Shown one piece after another: positions 8,002 to 15,837 of a stretch of DNA of 59,874 bases. Location: contig NZ_MAQX01000004.1 of assembly GCF_001682865.1 (NCBI RefSeq), positions 25,659 through 85,532 on the forward strand, read 5' to 3'. Source of the DNA: Bacillus sp. FJAT-26390. Its GTDB lineage: Bacteria > Bacillota > Bacilli > Paenibacillales > Paenibacillaceae. The translations under genes and the position numbers were made by a program. Below the pieces are notes generated by a model that was not told the DNA's origin, did not search any database, and worked only from the letters and a program-made list of their open reading frames with translations. The first letter of the stretch is position 1; every line of letters starts with the position of its first letter.

Positions 8002-9207
8002 TTATTTTCTTAGAAGCTTCTTCGTTAGTTTCCCGCCAATAATAGAAGCGTAGGAGATGGCTGGCTTAGGGTCCTTCCAATCCCAAATCGCATAAGCCTT
8101 AGGCTTAAATAACGATACGAATACTTGCTTCCATGTCAGCTGGCCCGTCTTGATATAGTCGCGAACGGCAAGCATGTCCTCATAGCCGTACCAGAATACG
8201 CGGTTCGTATTCTCTTTGACGGCTTTGGGAGGCACAATGTTGCCGCCAGTTAGTTCTTGATAGGTAATCCAAGGAATATTTACGCCTACCTTATACAGCA
8301 GGTTGTTTAAATTGGTGATCCGGCAGTTGACCTCGATCAAATAAAACTTGCCGGTCTCAGCATCTTTCTTGAACTCAATTTCCGCGAAGCCCTTCCATTT
8401 CATCTTCTCTAGAAACGGCGCGCCGATATCGAACAGCTCTTGCACGTACCTTTGTCCCGTATATACAGATGCGCCAAAGTTTATCGGATATTGGCGGAAT
8501 TTCTGGCAGGTTACCCAGTGCGTTACCTTGGATTCCTGATTCAAATAAGCGTCAAAAGTATACATATGGTCATCAAAGCCTGGAATGATGCGCTGCACGA
8601 TGACTTCCAAATGCGCTTCCTTTGCTTTGGCGAGCGCATCCTCAAGCTCCGCGCGGTTATGCACCTTGAATAGCTTCCTTCTGAATTTCGCAACGAAGGA
8701 AGGCGAATCGGTTGGTTTGACGATACAAGGAAACTTGATAATCTCGTCGATTTTTTCGAAAAAGCGGTCTTCATCCACTCTAACCGTTTCCGGTACGGCA
8801 ACGCCGTTTTCAAGCGAGAGACGCTGTAGTACTTCTTTATTCATCATATCTGAATATATGCCTGGAACGTCTTGCGGAATAAGATAATGCTCCCTTAGCT
8901 CCTCCAAATGCTCATCGATCACTTCTAGATAGGAGTCGTGGCACGGAATAAGAACCGGGGGAGCGCTTTGCTTGCTTGCATAATCTTTCAAGAAACGAAT
9001 GAATGCTGCCGTATCCTCTTTATAGTGAGGAGAGATTAATCGCTCAGACGTATATTTTGAATCCGCGCCATAGGTATCCTTAGTCGAATAATCAACGGCA
9101 ACCGTATGAACGCCGTTAATTCCTAAGCAACGAATCGTACTTAAACCAATATAATAATTACAACCCAAAATAACTGCTTTATTATTCACAAAGGCACATC
9201 CCGACAT
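8002..9207 (-). CDS. ATP-grasp carboxylate-amine ligase, D-aspartate ligase-like (COG3919 type)
   Basis: A 401-residue protein has an N-terminal Rossmann-like region (AVILGCNYYIGLSTIRCLG), a pre-ATP-grasp segment (VLIPCHDSYLEVI) and an ATP-grasp core (FPCIVKPTDSPS, then EVIVQRIIPG, and the metal-binding end IEVNCRITNLNN). The pattern resembles the D-aspartate ligase Aslfm family, which attaches D-Asp to the side chain of residue 3 in the UDP-MurNAc peptide. That family also neighbours an aspartate racemase in enterococci. First gene of the six-gene operon, 42 nt before murE. ATG 9207 has a weak ribosome binding site; GTG 9189 behind GGGATG is an alternative start. ATP-grasp assignment is firm; the substrate is inferred. 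Confidence 0.8.
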   Translation of the reverse strand: MSGCAFVNNKAVILGCNYYIGLSTIRCLGINGVHTVAVDYSTKDTYGADSKYTSERLISPHYKEDTAAFIRFLKDYASKQSAPPVLIPCHDSYLEVIDEHLEELREHYLIPQDVPGIYSDMMNKEVLQRLSLENGVAVPETVRVDEDRFFEKIDEIIKFPCIVKPTDSPSFVAKFRRKLFKVHNRAELEDALAKAKEAHLEVIVQRIIPGFDDHMYTFDAYLNQESKVTHWVTCQKFRQYPINFGASVYTGQRYVQELFDIGAPFLEKMKWKGFAEIEFKKDAETGKFYLIEVNCRITNLNNLLYKVGVNIPWITYQELTGGNIVPPKAVKENTNRVFWYGYEDMLAVRDYIKTGQLTWKQVFVSLFKPKAYAIWDWKDPKPAISYASIIGGKLTKKLLRK

Positions 9208-9510
9208 CCAAATTTATGTTCATTTTTTATGCAATACTACTTATGTTTTAAATAATTTTACTTCATACTTTCTTATAATACAAATGGATTTATCCTCATA
9301 ATAGTGGACATTAAGCGGATTTTTCCTCGCGTTGGGTGGGATAGAAAGACAAGAGCAGACGCATGAGATGCGCCTGCTCAGTTTGGATTAATGGTTGTTA
9401 TACAAGCGGGTCGGAATGCTTATGTATGTTAAATAATGGATATTTTGCATAAGAAGTGAAGAGATGTGCGGCAGGCCAGGACGGGTCTTCAGTAAAAGGG
9501 GAAACTTCAA
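9208..9510. other. intergenic region between the LysR gene and the operon
   Basis: It holds the LysR terminator (9353-9379) and, nearer the operon, an AT-rich stretch of about 130 bp that must carry the operon promoter. I found no convincing SigA hexamer pair on the minus strand. A sporulation-sigma-like CATAAGTA element is present but unconvincing. Confidence 0.4.
9353..9379 (-). terminator. terminator of the LysR gene
   Basis: The hairpin GAGCAGGCGCAT-3-ATGCGTCTGCTC is followed on the minus strand by TTGTCTTTCT. It separates the LysR transcript from the operon downstream of it. Confidence 0.7.
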
Positions 9511-10392
9511 TTAAAATGATTGCTTGACATAGGTGTAGAAAATTTGCTCTAACGCAGTCAGCTTTGTGTTTCTGCGCAGGACGAAGCCATTGCTTCGCTT
9601 GATTTGCAAGCCGGCTACAGGACGAGTAATAAGCTCGCCGCTTGTTATGCTCTTGTTCACGGCATAATACGGGAGGAAAGCAAGGGTATCGCCCCCTCTG
9701 ACCTCTTCCTTGATCGCCTCGATGCTGCGCTTGTATTCAATATTCACTTTTACATGGGTACGCTTAAGCGCTTGATGCAAGCTGGATTGAATAAAATCGT
9801 TCTCAGGGACGAGCAGCCGATTGAAATTTAAGTCTCTTGTATACAGCATCTTGCGCTTGCTCCATGGATGTCCGGGAGAGATGACAAGCAGCAGATCCTC
9901 AACAAATAATGGCTCGACATCGTAGCCGGTTTGAATATAATCATCGGTTTCATATAGCGGCATTATGGAAAAATTTGTTCGATTCTGCAGCAAATTTTTC
10001 TGTAATTCGACATAGTCGCAGGTGTGTAGCTGGAGCGATTCTTCGGGATATTTGTCGTTAAAGCGTTTAACGATATCAGGCAGCACATAGGTGCCCAAAT
10101 AATGACTGACATAGACGTTCAAAATTTGTGGAGCATCCTGCTGGAGACGTGCAGCCGCCTCCTCATAAAGGGATGTAATCTTTAGGGCGTATTCATACAA
10201 AATTTTTCCCTTTGGCGTTAGGACGACACTCTTTCCGGAACGGTTAAATAAAGCCGCCCCGTACTGATTTTCGAGCTGCTGTATGTGATTGCTGACTGTA
10301 GGCTGGGAGGTGTAAAGCTTCTTTGCCGTCTCGGTAAAAGAATGGCAATCAGCGAGCGTCAGAAAGGTTTGAAGCTTATCGGCAGAACTCAT
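9511..10392 (-). CDS. LysR-family transcriptional regulator
   Basis: A 293-residue protein with an N-terminal winged helix-turn-helix (residues ~1-60; FTETAKKLYTSQPTVSNHIQQLE) and a periplasmic-binding-like effector domain (residues ~90-290). It is full length for CysL/CbbR-like LysR proteins. It is oriented toward, and lies 303 bp upstream of, the operon starting at 9207, but a terminator separates them. The SigA promoter at 10430-10458 is overlapped by a near-consensus Fur box, so iron repression of this regulator is likely. Its target is not known from the sequence; the downstream operon is the obvious candidate. The effector is unknown. Confidence 0.9.
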   Translation of the reverse strand: MSSADKLQTFLTLADCHSFTETAKKLYTSQPTVSNHIQQLENQYGAALFNRSGKSVVLTPKGKILYEYALKITSLYEEAAARLQQDAPQILNVYVSHYLGTYVLPDIVKRFNDKYPEESLQLHTCDYVELQKNLLQNRTNFSIMPLYETDDYIQTGYDVEPLFVEDLLLVISPGHPWSKRKMLYTRDLNFNRLLVPENDFIQSSLHQALKRTHVKVNIEYKRSIEAIKEEVRGGDTLAFLPYYAVNKSITSGELITRPVAGLQIKRSNGFVLRRNTKLTALEQIFYTYVKQSF

Positions 10393-10429
10393 TTGGCAAA
10401 CACTCCACTATAAATAAGTCATTCAGTTA

Positions 10430-10458
10430 ATTATATATTAAATGATTATGATTATCAA
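10430..10458 (-). promoter_or_regulatory. SigA promoter of the LysR gene
   Basis: On the minus strand TTGATA (10458-10453), a 17-bp spacer and TATAAT (10435-10430) form a near-consensus promoter. Its start point would be about 30 bp upstream of the LysR ATG. Confidence 0.75.
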
Positions 10459-10462
10459 TATC
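10444..10462. promoter_or_regulatory. Fur box overlapping the LysR promoter
   Basis: The minus-strand 19-mer GATATTGATAATCATAATC matches the classical Fur box GATAATGATAATCATTATC at 17 of 19 positions. The 7-1-7 core on the plus strand, TGATTATGATTATCA, differs from the Bacillus consensus at one position. It covers the -35 hexamer and part of the spacer, the expected position for repression. Confidence 0.75.
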
Positions 10463-10705
10463 ATTTAAAGTATGCGCATATTTAACTAGTCTTATAATAG
10501 CTGGAAGAATCATTTTCCAAATTATGAACGATTTTATTAGTAAAAAAGAACTATAAAATGGAACAAATAACTTCATTTTGTCGAATAATGCCCGAAAATT
10601 GTCTGCGTTCGTCGACAAGTTTTTACAAACTCCTTATTACACTCAGAGTATAATAGATCCAATAACACACGAGTGCTAGATAAGGAGCGTGCCCCGAAGC
10701 GAGCT
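10463..10705. other. divergent regulatory region between LysR and the Spo0E-like gene
   Basis: AT-rich region with two Spo0A-box-like sites and a TATAAT (10649-10654) on the plus strand. A weak TTTACA lies 21 bp before that -10, so the plus-strand promoter is not well defined. No small ORF with a ribosome binding site was found. Confidence 0.5.
10577..10585 (+). promoter_or_regulatory. Spo0A box upstream of the Spo0E-like gene
   Basis: TTTGTCGAA matches the 0A-box consensus TTTGTCRAA at every position. A second, weaker copy lies in reverse at 10611-10619 (CTTGTCGAC on the minus strand, 7 of 9). Both are upstream of the TATAAT at 10649-10654. Confidence 0.65.
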
Positions 10706-10897
10706 ATGGACAAAAAACACTTGCTTATACAATTGCAGTCGCTGCGGCTAAAGCTTCATGAAATAGCCGAAGCACGCGGCAGTTTGACAGATCCGGATGT
10801 TCTGGCGATAAGCGAAGAGGCCGATCAACTTATTGTTGCGTTACAGCAAATACAAAGAAACGAGCTAACCCATATTACAATACGCCGCGACAATTAG
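10706..10897 (+). CDS. Spo0E-like aspartyl-phosphate phosphatase
   Basis: A 63-residue helical-hairpin protein has the family pattern LxxLRxxLHEIAE followed by SLTDPDVLAISEEADQLI. Spo0E-like phosphatases dephosphorylate Spo0A~P and delay sporulation. The frame is open from GTG 10673, but MDKKHLLIQLQSLRLKL from ATG 10706 fits the family. An AAGGAG at 10682-10687 is 18 nt from ATG 10706, which is long, so the exact start is uncertain. A perfect 0A box lies upstream, which suggests feedback by the protein's own substrate. It converges with tadA, 9 bp apart. Confidence 0.8.
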   Translation: MDKKHLLIQLQSLRLKLHEIAEARGSLTDPDVLAISEEADQLIVALQQIQRNELTHITIRRDN

Positions 10898-10906
10898 CGG
10901 AGGACG

Positions 10907-11371
10907 CTATCTCTCCCGCAGTCGCCGGAAAAATTGAGTTAACAAAGACGCGCATTCTGGCTGCAAAATACCACTTGTGAGCTCCGTTTCATGGTTGAAA
11001 CGGGGCTCTTGCAGTAAATTCATAAGCGTGCCGGCACAACCTGCCTTCGGGTCAGTCGTGCCGTATACAACACGTTTTACCCGGGACTGAACGATAGCGC
11101 CCGCACACATTGGACAAGGCTCTAGCGTGACATACAAGGTACAATCCAATAATCTCCAGGCGCCAATGCGATCGCAGGCGTCTCGAATGGCGACCATTTC
11201 AGCATGCGCGGTCGGATCAAACCGGGTTTCGCGCAGATTGTAGCCTCTTCCGATAATCTCATTGTTTCTAACAATAACGGCACCAATAGGCACCTCACCG
11301 ATTTGCTCAGCTTTATTGGCTTCTGCTATGGCTTCCAGCATCCAATTTTGGTCTTCCAGCTCTCTATTCAT
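10907..11371 (-). CDS. tadA: tRNA-specific adenosine deaminase TadA
   Basis: A 154-residue cytidine-deaminase-fold protein with the zinc and catalytic motifs HAEM (TAHAEMVAI) and PCPMCAGAI. TadA converts A34 to inosine in tRNA-Arg(ACG). It is full length for the family. In B. subtilis tadA sits just upstream of the SRP RNA and dnaX; here it lies about 45 kb away from them and faces the Spo0E-like gene. No frameshift or missing residue was seen. The region beyond its 5' end carries a DnaA-box cluster shared with the divergent kinase gene. Confidence 0.95.
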   Translation of the reverse strand: MNRELEDQNWMLEAIAEANKAEQIGEVPIGAVIVRNNEIIGRGYNLRETRFDPTAHAEMVAIRDACDRIGAWRLLDCTLYVTLEPCPMCAGAIVQSRVKRVVYGTTDPKAGCAGTLMNLLQEPRFNHETELTSGILQPECASLLTQFFRRLRER

Positions 11372-11433
11372 GACCGATAACCCCTTTACAAAAGATCATT
11401 ATACAACGAACAAATATTCTGTTGTTAACATGT

Positions 11434-11527
11434 GGTGGATAAGATTGTGGATAACCCATACGATATGCACATAAATACTCACATTTTATTCAGTGCTGTG
11501 CACAATAACTGTTGATAATGTGTATAA
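11434..11527. promoter_or_regulatory. DnaA-box cluster between tadA and the histidine kinase
   Basis: Four boxes in the same orientation lie within 94 bp. TGTGGATAA (11446-11454) is a perfect reverse complement of TTATCCACA. GGTGGATAA (11434-11442) and TGTTGATAA (11510-11518) each have one mismatch. TGTGTATAA (11519-11527) fits TTATNCACA. The last two are directly adjacent, and the first pair is 3 bp apart. The cluster sits in the promoter region of a sporulation-type kinase. Confidence 0.65.
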
Positions 11528-11570
11528 GTTGTTAATAAAAACGTTTTTGTGCAAAAGGATGTGTAAATCA

Positions 11571-13394
11571 TTGTCAATTAAGATGAAATTCTCTGTCTTG
11601 ATTACGCTTATTGTAGTGACGTTTTTCATTTGCCATCACTTTTTAAGCGAATATTCGATGATTCGCGACATGCGGGAGCAAGCGCGCCGATCCATGCATG
11701 ATACCTCTATGCATGTGGCGGACTCCTTCTCCTCCTACGAGAATCAGTCAGGCACATACTCGCCTGAGAATGGAGACCGCTCAGGTCCTGAGCGAATCTT
11801 TGACATCGTAAAATCATTAAATCCAAATATAAAGGAAATTACGGTATTTGAGCAAGACTCGTTAGCCGTTTCTTATGGTGCCTACACGTATCTGGATTCA
11901 AAGAGCGACACTTCTATTATAGCCGATGTCAAAAACAGCGGCTTTGCGCTGCGCAAAATGCAAATAAACGGGAAAAATTATTACCGGAGCTTTTATTACA
12001 GCAAACAGACCAGTGATTACGTAATAAGCGTCGTCTATGACGGCGAAGAAATCAAGCAGCGTATCATCAAGAAACGAAATGATACTTTTATTTATACAGG
12101 CGTAACCATGGTGCTCGTCCTTATTATCAGCTACTGGCTGGTAGGCGTCATGATCAGGCCCCTTAAGGATATTTTGTGGAAGGTAAATGAAGTCTCTTCA
12201 GCGCGCTTTCAGCAGCCTATTCGCATTAAGCGAAAGGATGAGTTTGGGCTGCTCGCGCTTAAGGTTAATGCCATGTCGCAAAATTTGAGCATTTATATGA
12301 ACAAGCTGCGAAGAGCATTTGAAGAAAACAGGCGTATGAAGGAGCATTTGGAATCCTTTATCAATCATACCAGCGATGCCATTCATCTAAATGATCTGGA
12401 CGGAAAAATCATTCAGGTGAACAGAGCGTTCGAGCTGCTCTTCGGTTATGAAGAGGAGGAGGCGATCGGGCTTATCTATCCAACGCTTCCGGAATCCCAT
12501 CGCTCGGAGATGCGAAATATGCTGAACCAGCTGTTGGCAGGCAAGGCGCTGCCTGCGCAGGAGACGATGTGCGTTACCAAGTCAGGCGAGCTGATTCCGG
12601 TTAGCGTCACCATTTCGCCTATTCGTGATGCAGACGGAACGATTCGCGCCTTTGCCAGCATTTCAAGGGATATGCGCAGCCGCAACAAGATGGAGGAGCT
12701 GCTGCGCAGATCGGAGAAGCTGACGACTGTTGGGCAGCTCGCGGCCGGCGTCGCTCACGAAATTCGCAATCCGCTTACGACGCTGCGCGGATTCCTGCAG
12801 CTGCAGCAGGAGAGCAAGAAGCTCGCGCTATCACATGTGGCGCTAATGCTGTCGGAGCTGGACCGAATTAACTTGATTGTCGGGGAGTTTCTGATTTTGG
12901 CCAAGCCGCAAGCGACGAGATTCGTAACGAAGGACATTCGGGACGTGCTCCAAGATGTAATTGCATTAATGAACAGCGAAGCGCTGCTGCATAATATTGA
13001 GTTCCGCATATCGCTTACAGAGCACCCATGCTTGATTTCATGCGAGGAGAATCAGTTGAAGCAGGTATTTATCAATTTGCTGAAAAACGCGATTGAAGCG
13101 ATGCCGAGCGGGGGAGAAATACATATCCAAATTACGCATAAGCGCGAGCATATTTCCATTAAGATTACGGATGAAGGAATGGGCATTCCAGAGGATATGA
13201 TACCTAAGATCGGCGATCCTTTTTTTACGGGCAAAGAGACGGGAACCGGTCTTGGCATTATGGTGAGCCAGCGGATCATCAACAGCCACCGCGGAACGAT
13301 GGATATCAAAAGCCAGGTGAGTGTCGGAACAACGATTCACGTCATGCTTCCAGCTTTGAAAGAAACGGCTGAGAACGGTATACTAGAACAATAA
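11571..13394 (+). CDS. membrane sensor histidine kinase with HAMP and PAS domains (KinB/KinC-like)
   Basis: About 607 residues: a transmembrane helix near residues 5-22 (FSVLITLIVVTFFICHHFL), an extracytoplasmic sensor domain, a second transmembrane helix (FIYTGVTMVLVLIISYW), HAMP, PAS (~260-370), HisKA with phospho-accepting His396 (VAHEIRNPLTTLRGF), and an HATPase domain (NLLKNAIEAM, DEGMGIP, GTGLGI). No response regulator is adjacent, as usual for Spo0F-phosphorelay kinases. The frame extends to 11493, but AAGGATGTG (11555-11563) 7 nt before TTG 11571 marks the best start. Alternatives are ATG 11559 and ATG 11583. Control of sporulation entry is inferred from architecture. Confidence 0.88.
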   Translation: MSIKMKFSVLITLIVVTFFICHHFLSEYSMIRDMREQARRSMHDTSMHVADSFSSYENQSGTYSPENGDRSGPERIFDIVKSLNPNIKEITVFEQDSLAVSYGAYTYLDSKSDTSIIADVKNSGFALRKMQINGKNYYRSFYYSKQTSDYVISVVYDGEEIKQRIIKKRNDTFIYTGVTMVLVLIISYWLVGVMIRPLKDILWKVNEVSSARFQQPIRIKRKDEFGLLALKVNAMSQNLSIYMNKLRRAFEENRRMKEHLESFINHTSDAIHLNDLDGKIIQVNRAFELLFGYEEEEAIGLIYPTLPESHRSEMRNMLNQLLAGKALPAQETMCVTKSGELIPVSVTISPIRDADGTIRAFASISRDMRSRNKMEELLRRSEKLTTVGQLAAGVAHEIRNPLTTLRGFLQLQQESKKLALSHVALMLSELDRINLIVGEFLILAKPQATRFVTKDIRDVLQDVIALMNSEALLHNIEFRISLTEHPCLISCEENQLKQVFINLLKNAIEAMPSGGEIHIQITHKREHISIKITDEGMGIPEDMIPKIGDPFFTGKETGTGLGIMVSQRIINSHRGTMDIKSQVSVGTTIHVMLPALKETAENGILEQ

Positions 13395-13438
13395 GAGCTG
13401 ATCGGGCTTCTCACGGTTTGAGAAAGGAGGATGCCAAG

Positions 13439-14224
13439 TTGAAGCAGCGTTTTGGCACCGAACATTTAGACCTGCCTCATTCGCCTTTAAACGGGGAATC
13501 AGGCTATACCGCATTATTGGTGGGGGCAACCGGTCTTATTGGTTTTGCTTTACTAAAGCAGTTGATCCATGATCCGTTAGTTCGCGGCGTTACGGTTCTC
13601 GCAAGGCGACCGGTTGAGGCCGCGAAGTTAGGCAATGCATCCCAGCTCTCAAAGCTGAATGTAATCGTCGCTTCTCTGGATGAACTGGATCTAGCGCTCG
13701 ATGAGGTTAGTGCCGACGTGGTGTTTTGTACGCTTGGTACGACGATCAAAATAGCGAAAACACAAGAAGCGTTCCGCAAGGTGGATTACGAATATCCGCT
13801 TGCATTGGCGCGCTTCGCCGAGCGAAGCAACACGGCTGTATTCTCTGTCGTTACGGCAATGGGAGCATCCGCAAGCTCAAGCGTTTTTTACAGCCGAGTG
13901 AAAGGTGAACTGCAGGATGCGCTTAGCGAGCTTCGGATTCCGCATATCCAAGTCTTTCAGCCCTCTCTTCTGCTGGGAGAGAGAGCATCAGCCCGTCTTG
14001 GCGAGTCTATCGGCGCTTGGGCTGCGAAGGGCTTGAAGTTCGCGATGGTCGGTCCCCTGCGCAAATATCGGCCGATTAAAGGCGAGGATGTCGCGCGCGC
14101 GATGAACCTTGCAGCAAGCAGGATCATGCAAAATAAAACGGCAAGCTCGGCGAATGAGGGAGCAGCAATACAATATTATCCATCGAACAAAATTGCCGAT
14201 TTGGCAGTACATACAACGGGGTGA
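13439..14224 (+). CDS. NAD(P)-binding oxidoreductase (atypical SDR, HTATIP2-like)
   Basis: A 261-residue protein with an N-terminal dinucleotide-binding motif (LLVGATGLIGFALLKQL) and a Rossmann fold continuing through VTVLARRP and VVFCTLGTT. It resembles small atypical short-chain dehydrogenases often called NAD-dependent epimerases or oxidoreductases; the classical YxxxK pair is not obvious beyond FYSRVKGEL. The start is TTG 13439, 8 nt behind AAAGGAGG (13423-13430); the frame itself extends to 13418, inside the ribosome binding site. It probably shares a transcript with rluF, which begins 7 bp after its stop. Substrate unknown. Confidence 0.75.
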   Translation: MKQRFGTEHLDLPHSPLNGESGYTALLVGATGLIGFALLKQLIHDPLVRGVTVLARRPVEAAKLGNASQLSKLNVIVASLDELDLALDEVSADVVFCTLGTTIKIAKTQEAFRKVDYEYPLALARFAERSNTAVFSVVTAMGASASSSVFYSRVKGELQDALSELRIPHIQVFQPSLLLGERASARLGESIGAWAAKGLKFAMVGPLRKYRPIKGEDVARAMNLAASRIMQNKTASSANEGAAIQYYPSNKIADLAVHTTG

Positions 14225-14231
14225 AACAGCA

Positions 14232-14933
14232 GTGAGGATCAATAAGTTTATTAGCGAGACGGGTTATTGCTCAAGACGCGAAGCGGATAAGCTGGTAGAC
14301 AGCGGACGAGTGACCATTAATGGCGTTTTGGCGCAGCTTGGAAGCAAGGCAGAGCTGGGTGATGATGTGCGAGTTGACGGCAGCCGAATTGGCGAGCAGA
14401 AGCGCCATGTGTACATAGCGCTCAATAAGCCTGTTGGCATAACAAGTACGACAGAGCTTCATATTAAAGGCAATATAGTCGACTTTGTCGGCCACACGGA
14501 GCGTATTTTCCCGATTGGCAGGCTGGATAAGGACTCGGAGGGCTTGATTCTTCTGACGAACGATGGAGATATCGTAAATCCGATTCTTCGCTCGGAAGGC
14601 AAGCATGAGAAGGAATATTTGGTCACGGTGGATAAGCCGTGCACGGAAGCTTTTTTGCAAGGCATGGCCAGCGGCGTTCATATTTTGGGAAGCATGACGC
14701 TGCCTTGCGTCGTTACGCGAGTGACGGACCGCGTATTCCGAATCATTTTGACGGAGGGGCGCAATCGTCAAATTCGCAGAATGTGCGAAGCGTTCGGCTA
14801 TCATGTGAGAAGGCTCCAGCGCCAGCGGATCATGAACATTCATCTCGGCGGGCTGCAGGTTGGCAAGTGGAGAGATTTGACGGAATCCGAGAAGGCCGCG
14901 CTATTTGAAACGCTAAGCTATGAACCGGTATAG
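14232..14933 (+). CDS. rluF: RsuA/RluF-family pseudouridine synthase
   Basis: A 233-residue protein with an N-terminal S4 RNA-binding domain (INKFISETGYCSRREADKL) and a catalytic domain with the Asp-containing motif GRLDKDSEGLILLTNDG. The EGRNRQIRRMCEAFGY motif is typical of the RsuA/RluB/RluE/RluF group. Enzymes of this type isomerise uridines in 23S or 16S rRNA. The start is GTG 14232 preceded by GGGGTGA (14218-14224) with a 7-nt spacer. The frame extends further upstream to 14109 but overlaps the preceding gene. Assignment as RluF rather than RluB is by overall resemblance. Confidence 0.85.
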   Translation: MRINKFISETGYCSRREADKLVDSGRVTINGVLAQLGSKAELGDDVRVDGSRIGEQKRHVYIALNKPVGITSTTELHIKGNIVDFVGHTERIFPIGRLDKDSEGLILLTNDGDIVNPILRSEGKHEKEYLVTVDKPCTEAFLQGMASGVHILGSMTLPCVVTRVTDRVFRIILTEGRNRQIRRMCEAFGYHVRRLQRQRIMNIHLGGLQVGKWRDLTESEKAALFETLSYEPV

Positions 14934-14954
14934 AGCCCAGCGAAGATAAGCGAA

Positions 14955-14998
14955 AACCCCCTGAATCACACGCTTCAAGCGAGTGGACTCAGGGGGTT
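14955..14998. terminator. bidirectional terminator between rluF and motB
   Basis: The arms AACCCCCTGA and TCAGGGGGTT, extended by TCAC/GTGG-type pairing, lie between convergent rluF and motB. T-rich tracts flank both sides. Confidence 0.8.
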
Positions 14999-15009
14999 CT
15001 TTTGTTTGC

Positions 15010-15837
15010 TTATTTCACGGTTAGGTTTTGTGCGTTTGTGGCGTCCGTGTAGGTGTGGATAATCGAAACCTCGACACGGCGGTTTTTGGCTTTGCCGGCT
15101 GTCGTTTTGTTATCGGCTACCGGGCGATATTCGCCATAGCCGATAGCGCTGAAGCGCTCTGGCTTCAATTGTTTGTTTTCGAGCAAAATATCCATGAAAC
15201 GAATGGCCCGCATCGAGCTTAGATCCCAGTTCGATTTGAAGAATACAGTCGAGATGGGAGTTGTGTCCGTATGACCGGAGACGATGACCTCGTAATCTGG
15301 ATACTGCTGCAGCATTTTGCCGATTGCGATGGCGAGCTCCTTCGATTCGGGCTTAACGGTTGCTTGCGCCGGGGCAAACAACGCGTTGTCGCTAATCGTG
15401 ATCATGAGCTGGGACAGATTAAGCTTCGTCTCAAGATCGGTCGTAAGGCCGTTTTTCTCGATATAAGCATCAACCTTCTTCTTGAGATCCTCAAGATCCT
15501 TCTGCTCCTGCTTCATAAGCTCTTCGCGAGCCTTCTCTTCGTCAGTCTGATCTTTGCTTTTATCCTTGTTATCGATCATGCCGCCTTTTTCATCCTGCTT
15601 CTTGCCGTCATCCTCGCCGCTCTTGACGATGGCCGTTTCGGTTAGAATGCCGCTGCCTGTGCTGAGCGCAACGCTAAACGCCTTGGACATTTCTTCAAAT
15701 TTCTTCACGTCTACGGAGTTCATGGAATACAACACTATAAAGAGCGCTAGCAGCAGGGTGAGCAAATCGGCGTAAGGAATGAGCCAGGATTCATCAACAT
15801 GCTCCTCGTGTTCTTCGTGTCTATGCTTTCTGCTCAA
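15010..15837 (-). CDS. motB: flagellar motor stator protein MotB
   Basis: A 275-residue protein with a single transmembrane helix carrying the proton-binding Asp (SWLIPYADLLTLLLALFIVL), a charged linker rich in Lys/Asp/Glu (residues ~75-130), and a C-terminal OmpA/MotB peptidoglycan-binding domain (VIVSGHTDTTPIS, RAIRFMDILLE, NRRVEVSI). It anchors the stator complex to the wall. The gene overlaps the end of motA by 17 nt, so translation is probably coupled. The linker (KSGEDDGKKQDEKGG onward) is long and highly charged compared with B. subtilis MotB. Proton rather than sodium coupling is assumed from resemblance to MotB. Confidence 0.95.
   Translation of the reverse strand: MSRKHRHEEHEEHVDESWLIPYADLLTLLLALFIVLYSMNSVDVKKFEEMSKAFSVALSTGSGILTETAIVKSGEDDGKKQDEKGGMIDNKDKSKDQTDEEKAREELMKQEQKDLEDLKKKVDAYIEKNGLTTDLETKLNLSQLMITISDNALFAPAQATVKPESKELAIAIGKMLQQYPDYEVIVSGHTDTTPISTVFFKSNWDLSSMRAIRFMDILLENKQLKPERFSAIGYGEYRPVADNKTTAGKAKNRRVEVSIIHTYTDATNAQNLTVK

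Noticed and set aside
9208..9352. SigF/SigG-like elements (CATAAGTA) upstream of the ATP-grasp gene
   Set aside because: The -35 does not fit and spacing is off; AT-rich DNA gives such matches by chance.
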